19,963 nt of DNA from MED-G16 sp964467915 (GTDB lineage Bacteria; Bacteroidota; Bacteroidia; Cytophagales; MED-G16): the NCBI GenBank assembly GCA_964467915.1, contig CAYXSW010000026.1:1-19963 (forward strand), read 5' to 3'. Each line of letters starts with the position of its first letter. The stretch's first letter is position 1. Shown in pieces: positions 1 through 6,350 of this stretch. The position numbers and the translations under genes were made by a program. Under the pieces are notes generated by a model, which did no database searches, had not been told where the DNA came from, and saw nothing but the letters and a program-made list of their open reading frames with translations.

Positions 1-535
1 TTCCTACCCATCCTTCTCCTGTTCCAGCATAAAGAATCTGTGGATTACTCGCAGATTGAGCAAGTGTGGTAACTGCAATATTTTCCATATCAGGAGATAA
101 ATTAGTCCACGTAGACCCTTGATCTGAAGTCTTCCATACACCACCACCAACATTTCCAGCTATCCAAGTATTTCCACTAGCATCAGCAACATCAATAAGA
201 ATTGTTCTTGTCCTCCCAGCAACATTTCTTGGTCCTCTTTCGGTGAATGTAGCTGTAGCTGCAGCTGAAGTGCCATAGGTAGGATTATCAGGATCTGGAC
301 TTACACTAGTTCTAATTCTCTTCTTCATAATTTCTAGTTCCCTTTCTCTGTACCCATATGTGTACCCTTCCCTTGCTTCTGCAAATAATTTCATAAATTC
401 TTGTGGATCATCAAATTTTTCTTCGGCTTTAGTATCGTATTTACTAACCCTAGAGTTGTTCAATTGAGATTCATGTTTATTTTGAGAACAAGAAAATAAG
501 AAGAGAAACAATAAAAGAAATAAATACCTGAACAT
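1..535 (-). CDS. BNR/sortilin-like beta-propeller lipoprotein, N-terminal part (runs off left edge)
   Basis: This is a surface or periplasmic lipoprotein with a predicted beta-propeller; its function is unknown. The start is the ATG at 535-533 and about 178 codons are visible; the C-terminus lies outside the window. A hydrophobic signal of about 14 residues ends in the lipobox FLFSC with the lipidated Cys at residue 16. A charged linker follows, then the propeller entry motif ERGPRNVAGRTRT, a BNR/Asp-box-like repeat (WKTSDQGSTWTNLS) and the start of the next blade (ILYAGTGEGW). In Bacteroidota such proteins often continue for many blades and carry a type IX secretion tail, which cannot be seen here. 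It lies 35 bp downstream of the Smr-like gene and may be co-transcribed with it. The propeller class is fairly certain; substrate and role are not. Confidence 0.8.
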   Translation of the reverse strand, partial: MFRYLFLLLFLFLFSCSQNKHESQLNNSRVSKYDTKAEEKFDDPQEFMKLFAEAREGYTYGYRERELEIMKKRIRTSVSPDPDNPTYGTSAAATATFTERGPRNVAGRTRTILIDVADASGNTWIAGNVGGGVWKTSDQGSTWTNLSPDMENIAVTTLAQSASNPQILYAGTGEGWVG

Positions 536-570
536 AATATTATCTATTTTTATTTCAATATAATTAATTT

Positions 571-786
571 TTATAAAACTTGAATATATCCTTGATTATA
601 CATGTTGCCTGACATATACTTATGATTATTATTGTCCAAGTAATTCAAAACTTTTTCTTTCATCTTTGATGAGTTCCCTGTTATAATTTTAAATGGTGGC
701 TCATTATCATAAAAATGTTTTTCTAAAGATAGATCCACATCATCATAATATCTCCCATGAAGATCAATACTATTAGATTTTTTCAT
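571..786 (-). CDS. minimal Smr-domain-like protein
   Basis: This 71-residue soluble protein looks like a stripped-down Smr (small MutS-related) domain. An N-terminal IDLHG (D8-L-H-G11) matches the Smr DLHG motif. It is followed by a helix, and then PFKIITGNSSKMKEKV (residues 31-46) stands where Smr domains have the HGxG-type strand-loop-helix; the usual basic HGKG is replaced by TGNS. A final strand (GYIQVL) closes the domain. Smr domains bind or cut nucleic acids; whether this one is active is inference, because the second motif is degenerate. The ATG at 786-784 lies inside the 3' end of the DUF4296 gene, so the two overlap by 14 bp and are probably translationally coupled. Bacteroidota often have a larger DUF2027-Smr protein; this is not it. 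Confidence 0.65.
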   Translation of the reverse strand: MKKSNSIDLHGRYYDDVDLSLEKHFYDNEPPFKIITGNSSKMKEKVLNYLDNNNHKYMSGNMYNQGYIQVL

Positions 787-1126
787 TTTGAAACGTTTGT
801 TGGTATAAGAGTAAACTATCTATCAACTCCTCGTATATCTGTTCTAATTCTTGAGGATTAAAGAAATAGTAAGAATAACTTTCTCTGTATTCTTTCTCAG
901 TAATAGAATGTTTTTCAAAAATTTCTTTTTCTTTTTCAGAGAACAATGCGTTTAAGGTGTCTTTTTTGAATTTCAACATATCAATAGACTCTTCTGAAAG
1001 ATGCATTTCAAGAAGTATTTTTGCCATTTTACCTTTTTCAATTACATTAACCTCCTTTTTATTTTCACATGAAATAATTATAAAAAATGTTAAAATAATA
1101 AAATACTTTAATTTAATTGAATTCAT
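773..1126 (-). CDS. DUF4296 domain lipoprotein
   Basis: This is a small lipoprotein of the Bacteroidota-restricted DUF4296 family; its function is unknown. The signal peptide is hydrophobic through residues 8-19 and ends at the lipobox IIISC (lipidated C20). The family pattern is visible: an early segment with KMAKILLEMHLSEES, a central IFEKHSITEKEYRESY, then YYFFNPQELEQIYEELIDSL at the C-terminal end. At 117 residues it is of normal family length. It starts at the ATG at 1126-1124, 41 bp from the divergent DUF58 gene. Its minus-strand promoter was not identified; the good -7 element in that gap points the other way. It heads a likely operon with the Smr-like gene and possibly the BNR lipoprotein. 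Confidence 0.8.
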   Translation of the reverse strand: MNSIKLKYFIILTFFIIISCENKKEVNVIEKGKMAKILLEMHLSEESIDMLKFKKDTLNALFSEKEKEIFEKHSITEKEYRESYSYYFFNPQELEQIYEELIDSLLLYQQTFQNEKI

Positions 1127-1150
1127 TTATATACGTATAATCTAGCTTTG
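1117..1150 (+). promoter_or_regulatory. promoter of the DUF58-Bat operon
   Basis: The Bacteroidota consensus is TTG, 17-23 bp, TAnnTTTG. Here TTG lies at 1117-1119 and TAGCTTTG, an exact -7 match, at 1143-1150, with a 23 bp spacer. Transcription would start near 1155-1158, leaving a leader of about 10 nt before the GTG start at 1168. The promoter overlaps the first codons of the divergent DUF4296 gene. Confidence 0.6.
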
Positions 1151-1167
1151 CAGTAAATATAATAATA

Positions 1168-2028
1168 GTGAAAGATATCTTAAAGAAAGTAAGGAAATAC
1201 GAAATAGAGATAAGAAAATTTTTAAATAATTCTAATCAAGGAGATTACAATTCTATTTTTAAGGGATCTGGAATTGATTTTGATGATTTAAGACCTTATC
1301 AGTATGGAGATGATCATAGATCTATAAACTGGAATATAACAGCCAAAGAAGATAAGATATACACCAATACTTATAAAGAAGACAAAGAGCAGTCAGTGTT
1401 CTTTTTATTAGATATCAGTCAATCTCAATACATTGGAAAAAATAATAAGATAAATATATCAAAAGAGATAGCATCAGTTTTAACTATATCAGCTCTTAAC
1501 ACAAATAGTCAAGTTGGACTACTATGCTTTTCTGATACAAAAGAACTATTTATAGAATCAAAAAAGGGCATACCTCACGGATACTTAATAATTAAAAAAT
1601 TATTTGAATTAAAACAAAAATCAATCAAGACAAGTATCTCGTCCATGATTCAATTTTTTATGTCATCAATAAAGAAAAAGAGTCTAGTGATAATTATTAG
1701 TGATTTTATAGATGAAAATTATTTAAAATCTTTAAAATCTTTAAACAGATACCACGACGTTATATGTCTTCATATTTACGATGAACAAGAAGTAAACATA
1801 CCAAATTTAGGAATCATACCTTTAGAGGAGAAAGAAGATAACTTTAAGAAATGGATTAATACTTCTTCAAAAGATTTTCAAGACATGACTAAAAAACTAT
1901 ATAATAATGATTCTGAAATTTTAAAAAGAGAAATGAACTCTGTAGGGATCAATTACTTGAAAATAAATTCAAAAGAGAATTACATAAAAAAATTGATCAA
2001 ATTATTTAAATACAGAAAAAATAAATGA
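1168..2028 (+). CDS. DUF58 (vWA-like) protein of the Bat/MoxR-type module
   Basis: This is a cytoplasmic protein of the DUF58 family, which usually works with a MoxR AAA+ ATPase and membrane vWA proteins. The family signature is clear: G33-S-G-x-D-F-D-D-L-R-P-Y-x-x-G-D-D-x-R-x-I-x-W (33-55). A degenerate vWA metal site follows in LLDISQS (D82, S84, S86), with a later SDFIDE strand. The length (286 aa) is normal. The start is GTG at 1168, about 18 nt downstream of an exact -7 element, with no Shine-Dalgarno site, as is usual in this phylum. The stop overlaps the next start by 4 bp (ATGA). No MoxR ATPase gene precedes it; upstream genes are divergent. It probably acts on membrane or envelope complexes with BatA, but the precise role is unknown. 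Confidence 0.87.
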   Translation: MKDILKKVRKYEIEIRKFLNNSNQGDYNSIFKGSGIDFDDLRPYQYGDDHRSINWNITAKEDKIYTNTYKEDKEQSVFFLLDISQSQYIGKNNKINISKEIASVLTISALNTNSQVGLLCFSDTKELFIESKKGIPHGYLIIKKLFELKQKSIKTSISSMIQFFMSSIKKKSLVIIISDFIDENYLKSLKSLNRYHDVICLHIYDEQEVNIPNLGIIPLEEKEDNFKKWINTSSKDFQDMTKKLYNNDSEILKREMNSVGINYLKINSKENYIKKLIKLFKYRKNK

Positions 2029-2906
2029 AAAAAATAATCTTTATTTTTTTGTGTTTTTTACATTCACATAAAATACATTCCCAAGACATTGATTATAATA
2101 TCTATTTTGTTCAAGATTCAGTAAATATTGGAGATCCAATAACATTAATTTCAACTTTAAAATATCCTTTAAGTATTGAAATTGTTCAACCTGACTCCTC
2201 ATATTTTTTTAATTCTTTTGATTTTGTGAAAAAAAGAGTTTTTGAGTCAATTAGCTCTAATAATATAATTTCTGACAGCACCATTTACTACCTTCAAACA
2301 TTTGAATTAGACTCTATCCAATCTCTTTACTTAAATTCTTACATAATTAATGATAATGACAGCCTAAAAATATCATCTAATAATGACTCAATAACTATTA
2401 TCAGTTTAGTAAAAGAAATAAACTCAAAAACAAAAGCTAACACATTCCTTGAAAAGTTAAATTCTATTTTCAATTCAAGAAAATTTCTTATAACCTCAGG
2501 TATAATATTTTCAGTATTGCTTTTTGTTTATCTAATATTTAGAAAAAGAATCAAGAAATATTTTAAAATTAAAAGAATGAAGTCTGAAACATTATTTTTT
2601 AATAATGAATTTGATAAAATTTTAAGTAATTATCTAGAGACAAAGGAGACAAAATTTTTAGAAAATTTATTGCTTCTTTGGAAAAGATTTATGGAAAGAC
2701 TTTCAAAAAAACCTTATTCAAGCTCAACTACAAGTGAAATTGCTATATTTAATAATAACAAAAGAAGCATTAATACTTTAGAAGAGATAGATAAAAGCAT
2801 ATACTCTAAAAGTGAAAATATTATAGATAAAAATAAAATAAATGTTTTAAGAAATGAAAGTATCAAGCTATCAAAAAACTATATAAATCAATTAATAAAT
2901 GAATAA
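2025..2906 (+). CDS. BatD-like single-pass membrane protein of the Bat operon
   Basis: It has a signal peptide (residues 1-19, ending at HSQ) and a beta-rich extracytoplasmic region (about 20-150) that opens like BatD/oxygen-tolerance domains (VQDSVNIGDPITLISTLKYP). A single transmembrane helix covers about 154-172, then a basic stop-transfer and a cytoplasmic helical domain. The tail segment WKRFMERLSKKPYSSSTTSEIA resembles the DUF4381-like C-terminus seen between DUF58 and BatA genes in Bacteroidota. It overlaps both neighbours (4 bp with the DUF58 gene, 8 bp with batA), so it is surely co-expressed. It probably anchors the DUF58/BatA complex to the periplasm. The family call rests on layout and short motifs, because primary sequence is poorly conserved in this group. 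Confidence 0.65.
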   Translation: MKKIIFIFLCFLHSHKIHSQDIDYNIYFVQDSVNIGDPITLISTLKYPLSIEIVQPDSSYFFNSFDFVKKRVFESISSNNIISDSTIYYLQTFELDSIQSLYLNSYIINDNDSLKISSNNDSITIISLVKEINSKTKANTFLEKLNSIFNSRKFLITSGIIFSVLLFVYLIFRKRIKKYFKIKRMKSETLFFNNEFDKILSNYLETKETKFLENLLLLWKRFMERLSKKPYSSSTTSEIAIFNNNKRSINTLEEIDKSIYSKSENIIDKNKINVLRNESIKLSKNYINQLINE

Positions 2907-3939
2907 TAATTTACTTGATAATTGGTTTTCATTAAAATGGTTTTCATTAAACCAACTAATTTCTTATGAATGGGCAAATTCTACTATATTATACTTGCTA
3001 TTATTAATCCCAATAGCATATGCTGCTGGCAGGTTTCTAAATAAAAAAATAACATACCAAGTATCTATACCTAAAAGTAAGCTTATTAACCTAAGGTATT
3101 CTTTCCTTAGAATTATCCCAAACTTCTTATTTATTTGCTCACTAATAATGATAATACTTTCCCTTGCTAGACCACAAAAGTCTAATGAGAAAATCGATAG
3201 ATGGTCAGAAGGAATTGATATTATGCTTGTAGTTGATATTAGTGAGTCAATGCAGATTGAAGATTTTTCTCCAAATAGATTAGAGTCTGCAAAAAATGTT
3301 GCCAAAAAATTTATAGATGGAAGGTTTCAAGATAGAATTGGTCTGGTTGTTTTCTCAGGCGAATCTTATTCAAGATGTCCCCTCACATCAGACTATACAC
3401 TTCTTAAAAAATATATTGATGAAATAAATTTTGATCTAATAAGTACAAGAGGAACAGCTATAGGTAGTGCTATTGCAATAGCAACTAATAGAATGAGAGA
3501 GTCAAAGTCAAAGACAAAAATTCTAATTTTACTTAGTGACGGAGATAATACTGCTGGAAATATTGACCCAAAAACTGCATCAGAAATTGCAAAAGCCTAC
3601 GGAATAAAGATTTATAGTATTGCAATTGGAAAAAACGGGAAAGTGCCATTTGGAAAGGATTACTTCGGAAGGCCTAGGTATGTTGAAAATTCACTAGATG
3701 AAAAGAATTTAAGAGATATTGCTAAAACAACTGAAGGTAAATTTTATAGAGCATCAAATAACACATCCCTTGAAAATATATTTTCTGAAATAGATGAATT
3801 TGAAAAATCAGAAATAAAAGAAAATAGATACAAAAATACAGTTGACTATTATCAATATTATTTATTATGGGGTATTATATTTATTTTATTATTCATTTTT
3901 ATTAAATCAACTTATTTAAATAATATTCTTAAAGATTAA
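2899..3939 (+). CDS. batA: BatA-type vWA domain membrane protein
   Basis: This inner-membrane von Willebrand A protein belongs to the Bacteroides aerotolerance (Bat) family. Two N-terminal transmembrane helices (about 29-44 and 69-90, the latter ending in the typical LSLARPQ) precede the vWA domain, and a third helix lies at about 318-338. The metal-ion site is complete: DISES (D113, S115, S117), T186 in TRGTAIG and D214 in SDGDNTAG, so metal-dependent ligand binding is expected. At 346 residues it is slightly longer than usual at the N-terminus, which includes a duplicated WFSL segment. No BatB, BatC (TPR) or large BatD gene follows; the next gene is yggS. Naming it BatA rather than BatB rests on gene order after DUF58 and the domain layout. 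Confidence 0.85.
   Translation: MNNNLLDNWFSLKWFSLNQLISYEWANSTILYLLLLIPIAYAAGRFLNKKITYQVSIPKSKLINLRYSFLRIIPNFLFICSLIMIILSLARPQKSNEKIDRWSEGIDIMLVVDISESMQIEDFSPNRLESAKNVAKKFIDGRFQDRIGLVVFSGESYSRCPLTSDYTLLKKYIDEINFDLISTRGTAIGSAIAIATNRMRESKSKTKILILLSDGDNTAGNIDPKTASEIAKAYGIKIYSIAIGKNGKVPFGKDYFGRPRYVENSLDEKNLRDIAKTTEGKFYRASNNTSLENIFSEIDEFEKSEIKENRYKNTVDYYQYYLLWGIIFILLFIFIKSTYLNNILKD
2923..2951 (+). repeat. 15-bp in-frame tandem duplication in batA
   Basis: TGGTTTTCATTAAA occurs at 2923-2936 and again at 2938-2951, a period of 15 bp. It encodes two copies of the pentapeptide WFSL(K/N) at the N-terminus of BatA, before the first transmembrane helix. The identity of the two copies suggests a recent slippage-type duplication. 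Confidence 0.8.
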
Positions 3940-4572
3940 ATGAAAGATATTCTGTTTAATAATAATTATACATGTGTGGCTGTTAGTAAGACAAAGCCAA
4001 ATGCAGATATTAAAAAAATATATGATTTAGGACATAAAGATTTTGGAGAAAACAAAGTACAAGAGTTAGAGATCAAATATAAAAACCTACCCAAAGATAT
4101 CAACTGGCATATGATTGGACACCTCCAAACAAATAAAGTAAAAAAAATAGTGCCTTTTGTTAGCCTTATTCATAGCATTGATAGTATTAAACTATTAAAA
4201 GTAATTGATAAAGAATCTAAAAAAATCAACAAAATAACTAATTGTCTAATTCAAGTAAATATCTCAAGTGAAAATTCTAAATACGGATTTAAGTTTGAGG
4301 AATTAAATTTTTTAAATTTAGAATTCTTAAAAGATTTTAAAAACATAAAAATTAAAGGCCTCATGGGGATGGCTTCTTACTCATCTAATGAGTTAAGTAT
4401 TAAAAAAGAATTCAATTTATTAAACAGGAAATACATTGATTTAAAGAATGTTTTAAGCTCTTTTGACACACTTTCAATGGGCATGAGCAATGACTATAAA
4501 TTAGCTTTAAATGAAGGAAGTAATATGATAAGAGTAGGCTCTAAAATTTTTGGAGAACGAAACTATCATTAG
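3940..4572 (+). CDS. yggS: YggS/PLPBP family pyridoxal 5'-phosphate homeostasis protein
   Basis: This is a cytosolic PLP-binding protein with an alanine-racemase-type TIM barrel. The family has no known catalytic activity; it buffers free PLP and supplies apo-enzymes. The PLP lysine is K17 in AVSKTKP. Other signatures are FGENKVQE, WHMIGHLQTNK, IKGLMGMA, and the phosphate-binding end SMGMSNDYKLALNEGSNMIRVGSKIFGER (positions 4475-4563). The ATG at 3940 directly follows the batA stop (TAAATG). The protein is short at the N-terminus: only 12 residues precede the AVSK strand, where relatives usually have 25-35, so the first helix is reduced or missing. An upstream start would lie inside batA. The fold and PLP site look intact. 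Confidence 0.92.
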   Translation: MKDILFNNNYTCVAVSKTKPNADIKKIYDLGHKDFGENKVQELEIKYKNLPKDINWHMIGHLQTNKVKKIVPFVSLIHSIDSIKLLKVIDKESKKINKITNCLIQVNISSENSKYGFKFEELNFLNLEFLKDFKNIKIKGLMGMASYSSNELSIKKEFNLLNRKYIDLKNVLSSFDTLSMGMSNDYKLALNEGSNMIRVGSKIFGERNYH

Positions 4573-4625
4573 ATGTCTTTTAATTCTTATCACAATTATT
4601 TATAATAGCATACAAATTTTGAATT

Positions 4626-5210
4626 ATGAATAAAATTAAACTATATACATACGGAACTTTAGTACTTGCTATAGTACTTGCATTCTTTTTAGTGAACAGC
4701 ATTAAATATAGTATTGATGAAGAAGCCAGAATAACTTCAGCTGAGGCAAAGGTTATAAACAAGTTAAAATTGATTAGAGGGGCACAGATTGCCTTTCAGA
4801 GTGTTAATGGAGAATACGCGAGTCAGTGGGATAGTCTATTAAATTTTATAGAAAATGGTAAAATATTCATAATACAAAGAAGAGAAGAAACAGTTCTTCT
4901 TGATTATGGTGCTGAAGAGACCACATTGTATTTAGATACCTTGGGTAGTGTATCTGTGCTAGACTCAATATTTTCAACATACCCTAACTTTGACGCACAA
5001 AACTTAGTTTATGTTCCAGGCTATGAAAACATTAAATTTGAATTCTGGGCTGGTGAAATAGAAAAAGGAGGAGTTCTAGTTGATGTTGTAGAAGTAAGAA
5101 ACCCTAAGCCTTTTGATCTTGACAGAAAAGAATCTAATGAAGCAAACATAAATAAGCCACTTAGATTTGGTTCAAGAACAAGTATCACAACAGCAGGAAA
5201 TTGGGAATAA
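4626..5210 (+). CDS. membrane-anchored protein of unknown function
   Basis: I do not recognise a named family. The 194-residue protein has a six-residue N-terminus, one transmembrane helix (about 7-27) and an acidic extracytoplasmic region. Just after the membrane is a helical stretch (EARITSAEAKVINKLKLIRG, then AQIAFQSVNGEY and WDSLLNFI) whose pattern is loosely like the post-helix region of pseudopilins. It lacks a prepilin peptidase site, so this is only a resemblance of layout. The C-terminal half has aromatic beta-type segments (VYVPGYENIKFEFWAGEI) and ends in RFGSRTSITTAGNWE. It follows yggS by 53 bp, the widest gap in this operon, and precedes the DUF3822 gene by 12 bp. The neighbourhood suggests a conserved Bacteroidota envelope protein, but its role is open. 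Confidence 0.75.
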   Translation: MNKIKLYTYGTLVLAIVLAFFLVNSIKYSIDEEARITSAEAKVINKLKLIRGAQIAFQSVNGEYASQWDSLLNFIENGKIFIIQRREETVLLDYGAEETTLYLDTLGSVSVLDSIFSTYPNFDAQNLVYVPGYENIKFEFWAGEIEKGGVLVDVVEVRNPKPFDLDRKESNEANINKPLRFGSRTSITTAGNWE

Positions 5211-5222
5211 TTTAATTGATAT

Positions 5223-5897
5223 TTGAGTAATCCAAATTCATCAAATTCTAATTTATATATTATAAATGATTCTTCTGAAAAAGAATATTATTTATCGGAT
5301 AAACCTTCTTTATCTCTAGTTCATAAAAATCAATTAAATAGTTTAATAAAAGAACATAAAAGTATTTACACTGTATATACTTCTAATAACTTTATAATTC
5401 AACCAAGGGATTTATCGAAAACATTTAAAAAAATAAACCTAAGAGAAACTATTAATATTGATAAAGATCTAATAGAAAAAAAAGATGTTCTTTCTAAAGA
5501 CACATCAATTGTATTCTTTTATAATAAAAAGAATTTAATAGGTTTTAAAAAAGACATTAACCACATAGCTGAAATACTATTGAAAGAATCTCTCAAAACG
5601 AAAAAAAATGAACAAATAGTAAATATTCTATTTTTTAAAAAAAAATTGTTTATATCTATAACTCAAAAAAATAAAATTCTTTTTTATAACCAATTTGGGT
5701 ATAAGGATAATGGATATATGAAGTATATCTTAATTGTTTTTGATGAATATAAATTAGACAGATTAAAACAAAATGTAAGTCTTATTAATGGAGATACAAA
5801 ATCATCTTATAATAAAAAAGAGTTAGATAATTACTTTGCAAAAATAAATTTCAATAAAAAATCTATATTTGAAATAATAACTGAATTTTATGGATAA
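5223..5897 (+). CDS. DUF3822 family protein
   Basis: This 224-residue soluble protein of unknown function is assigned to the Bacteroidota-specific DUF3822 family by its general pattern: an N-terminal LSLVHKNQLN-type segment, a central strand-rich half (IVNILFFKKKLFISITQKNKILFYNQFGY) at 5618-5704, and a C-terminal YILIVFDEYKLD. Its place directly before coaD also fits. No catalytic motif is obvious. The start is TTG at 5223: an in-frame TGA at 5217 rules out anything further upstream and no good ATG lies close downstream. It begins 12 bp after the previous stop and overlaps coaD by 8 bp. The region is very A-rich, with homopolymer runs that could hide a sequencing frameshift, but the frame stays open throughout. 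Confidence 0.72.
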   Translation: MSNPNSSNSNLYIINDSSEKEYYLSDKPSLSLVHKNQLNSLIKEHKSIYTVYTSNNFIIQPRDLSKTFKKINLRETINIDKDLIEKKDVLSKDTSIVFFYNKKNLIGFKKDINHIAEILLKESLKTKKNEQIVNILFFKKKLFISITQKNKILFYNQFGYKDNGYMKYILIVFDEYKLDRLKQNVSLINGDTKSSYNKKELDNYFAKINFNKKSIFEIITEFYG

Positions 5898-6348
5898 AAA
5901 AATTGCACTATTTCCGGGTACTTTTGACCCATTTACATTAGGTCATCATGACATAGTAATAAGAGGATTAAAGATATTTGATCAAATATGTGTTGCAATA
6001 GGTAATAACCCAAAAAAGGATAGATTTTTTGAGGTTGATTTTATAAAAGAAAAAATAAACAAATTATATTCTGAAAATAAAAATATATCTGTTATATCAT
6101 ATAATAAACTAACAGCTGAAGTTGCTAAGGAAAATAAGGCAAATTATATTTTAAGAGGCTTAAGAAATACTACTGATTTTGAATTTGAAAACTCAATTTC
6201 TCAAATCAACAGAGATTTAAACAAAAGTTTAGAAACTGTTTTCTTAATTACCTCACCTAATCTTGCACCTATTAGCTCAACAATAATAAGAGATGTAATA
6301 AATTACGGAGGTGATATTAATAAATACTTACCATATAAAATAAATTAG
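5890..6348 (+). CDS. coaD: phosphopantetheine adenylyltransferase
   Basis: CoaD catalyses the fourth step of coenzyme A synthesis: 4'-phosphopantetheine + ATP gives dephospho-CoA + pyrophosphate, in the cytosol. The nucleotidyltransferase signatures are all present: FPGTFDPFTLGH near the start with the TxGH motif (T16-L-G-H19), ILRGLRNTTDFEFE in the middle (R89, R92) and the ISSTIIR motif (128-134) at the ATP site. The length of 152 residues is usual for the hexameric bacterial enzyme. The ATG at 5890 lies within the 3' end of the DUF3822 gene (8 bp overlap), and ggt starts two bases after the stop, so coupled translation is likely. The assignment is secure. Confidence 0.97.
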   Translation: MDKKIALFPGTFDPFTLGHHDIVIRGLKIFDQICVAIGNNPKKDRFFEVDFIKEKINKLYSENKNISVISYNKLTAEVAKENKANYILRGLRNTTDFEFENSISQINRDLNKSLETVFLITSPNLAPISSTIIRDVINYGGDINKYLPYKIN

Positions 6349-6350
6349 AG

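Noticed and set aside
957..1145. Plus-strand open frame of 62 codons opposite the DUF4296 gene
   Set aside because: It lies antisense to a gene with a clear lipobox and family pattern, has no recognisable protein features, and overlaps the DUF58 promoter.
2964..3305. Minus-strand open frame of 113 codons inside batA
   Set aside because: It is the mirror of a well-supported vWA gene; its serine/isoleucine-rich content is what the antisense of membrane helices gives.
4614..4621. AAATTTTG as a promoter -7 box for the 194-aa protein
   Set aside because: It misses one consensus base and lies only 4 bp before the ATG, too close to give a usable transcript.
4626..4760. Type IV pilin/pseudopilin N-terminus in the 194-aa protein
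   Set aside because: The helix-then-loop pattern is similar, but there is no prepilin peptidase G/A-FTLxE site and no assembly genes nearby.
5223..5897. Frameshifted or pseudogene status for the DUF3822 gene because of its A-runs and TTG start
   Set aside because: The frame stays open for 224 codons with a sensible layout and overlaps coaD by 8 bp, as expected for an intact gene.
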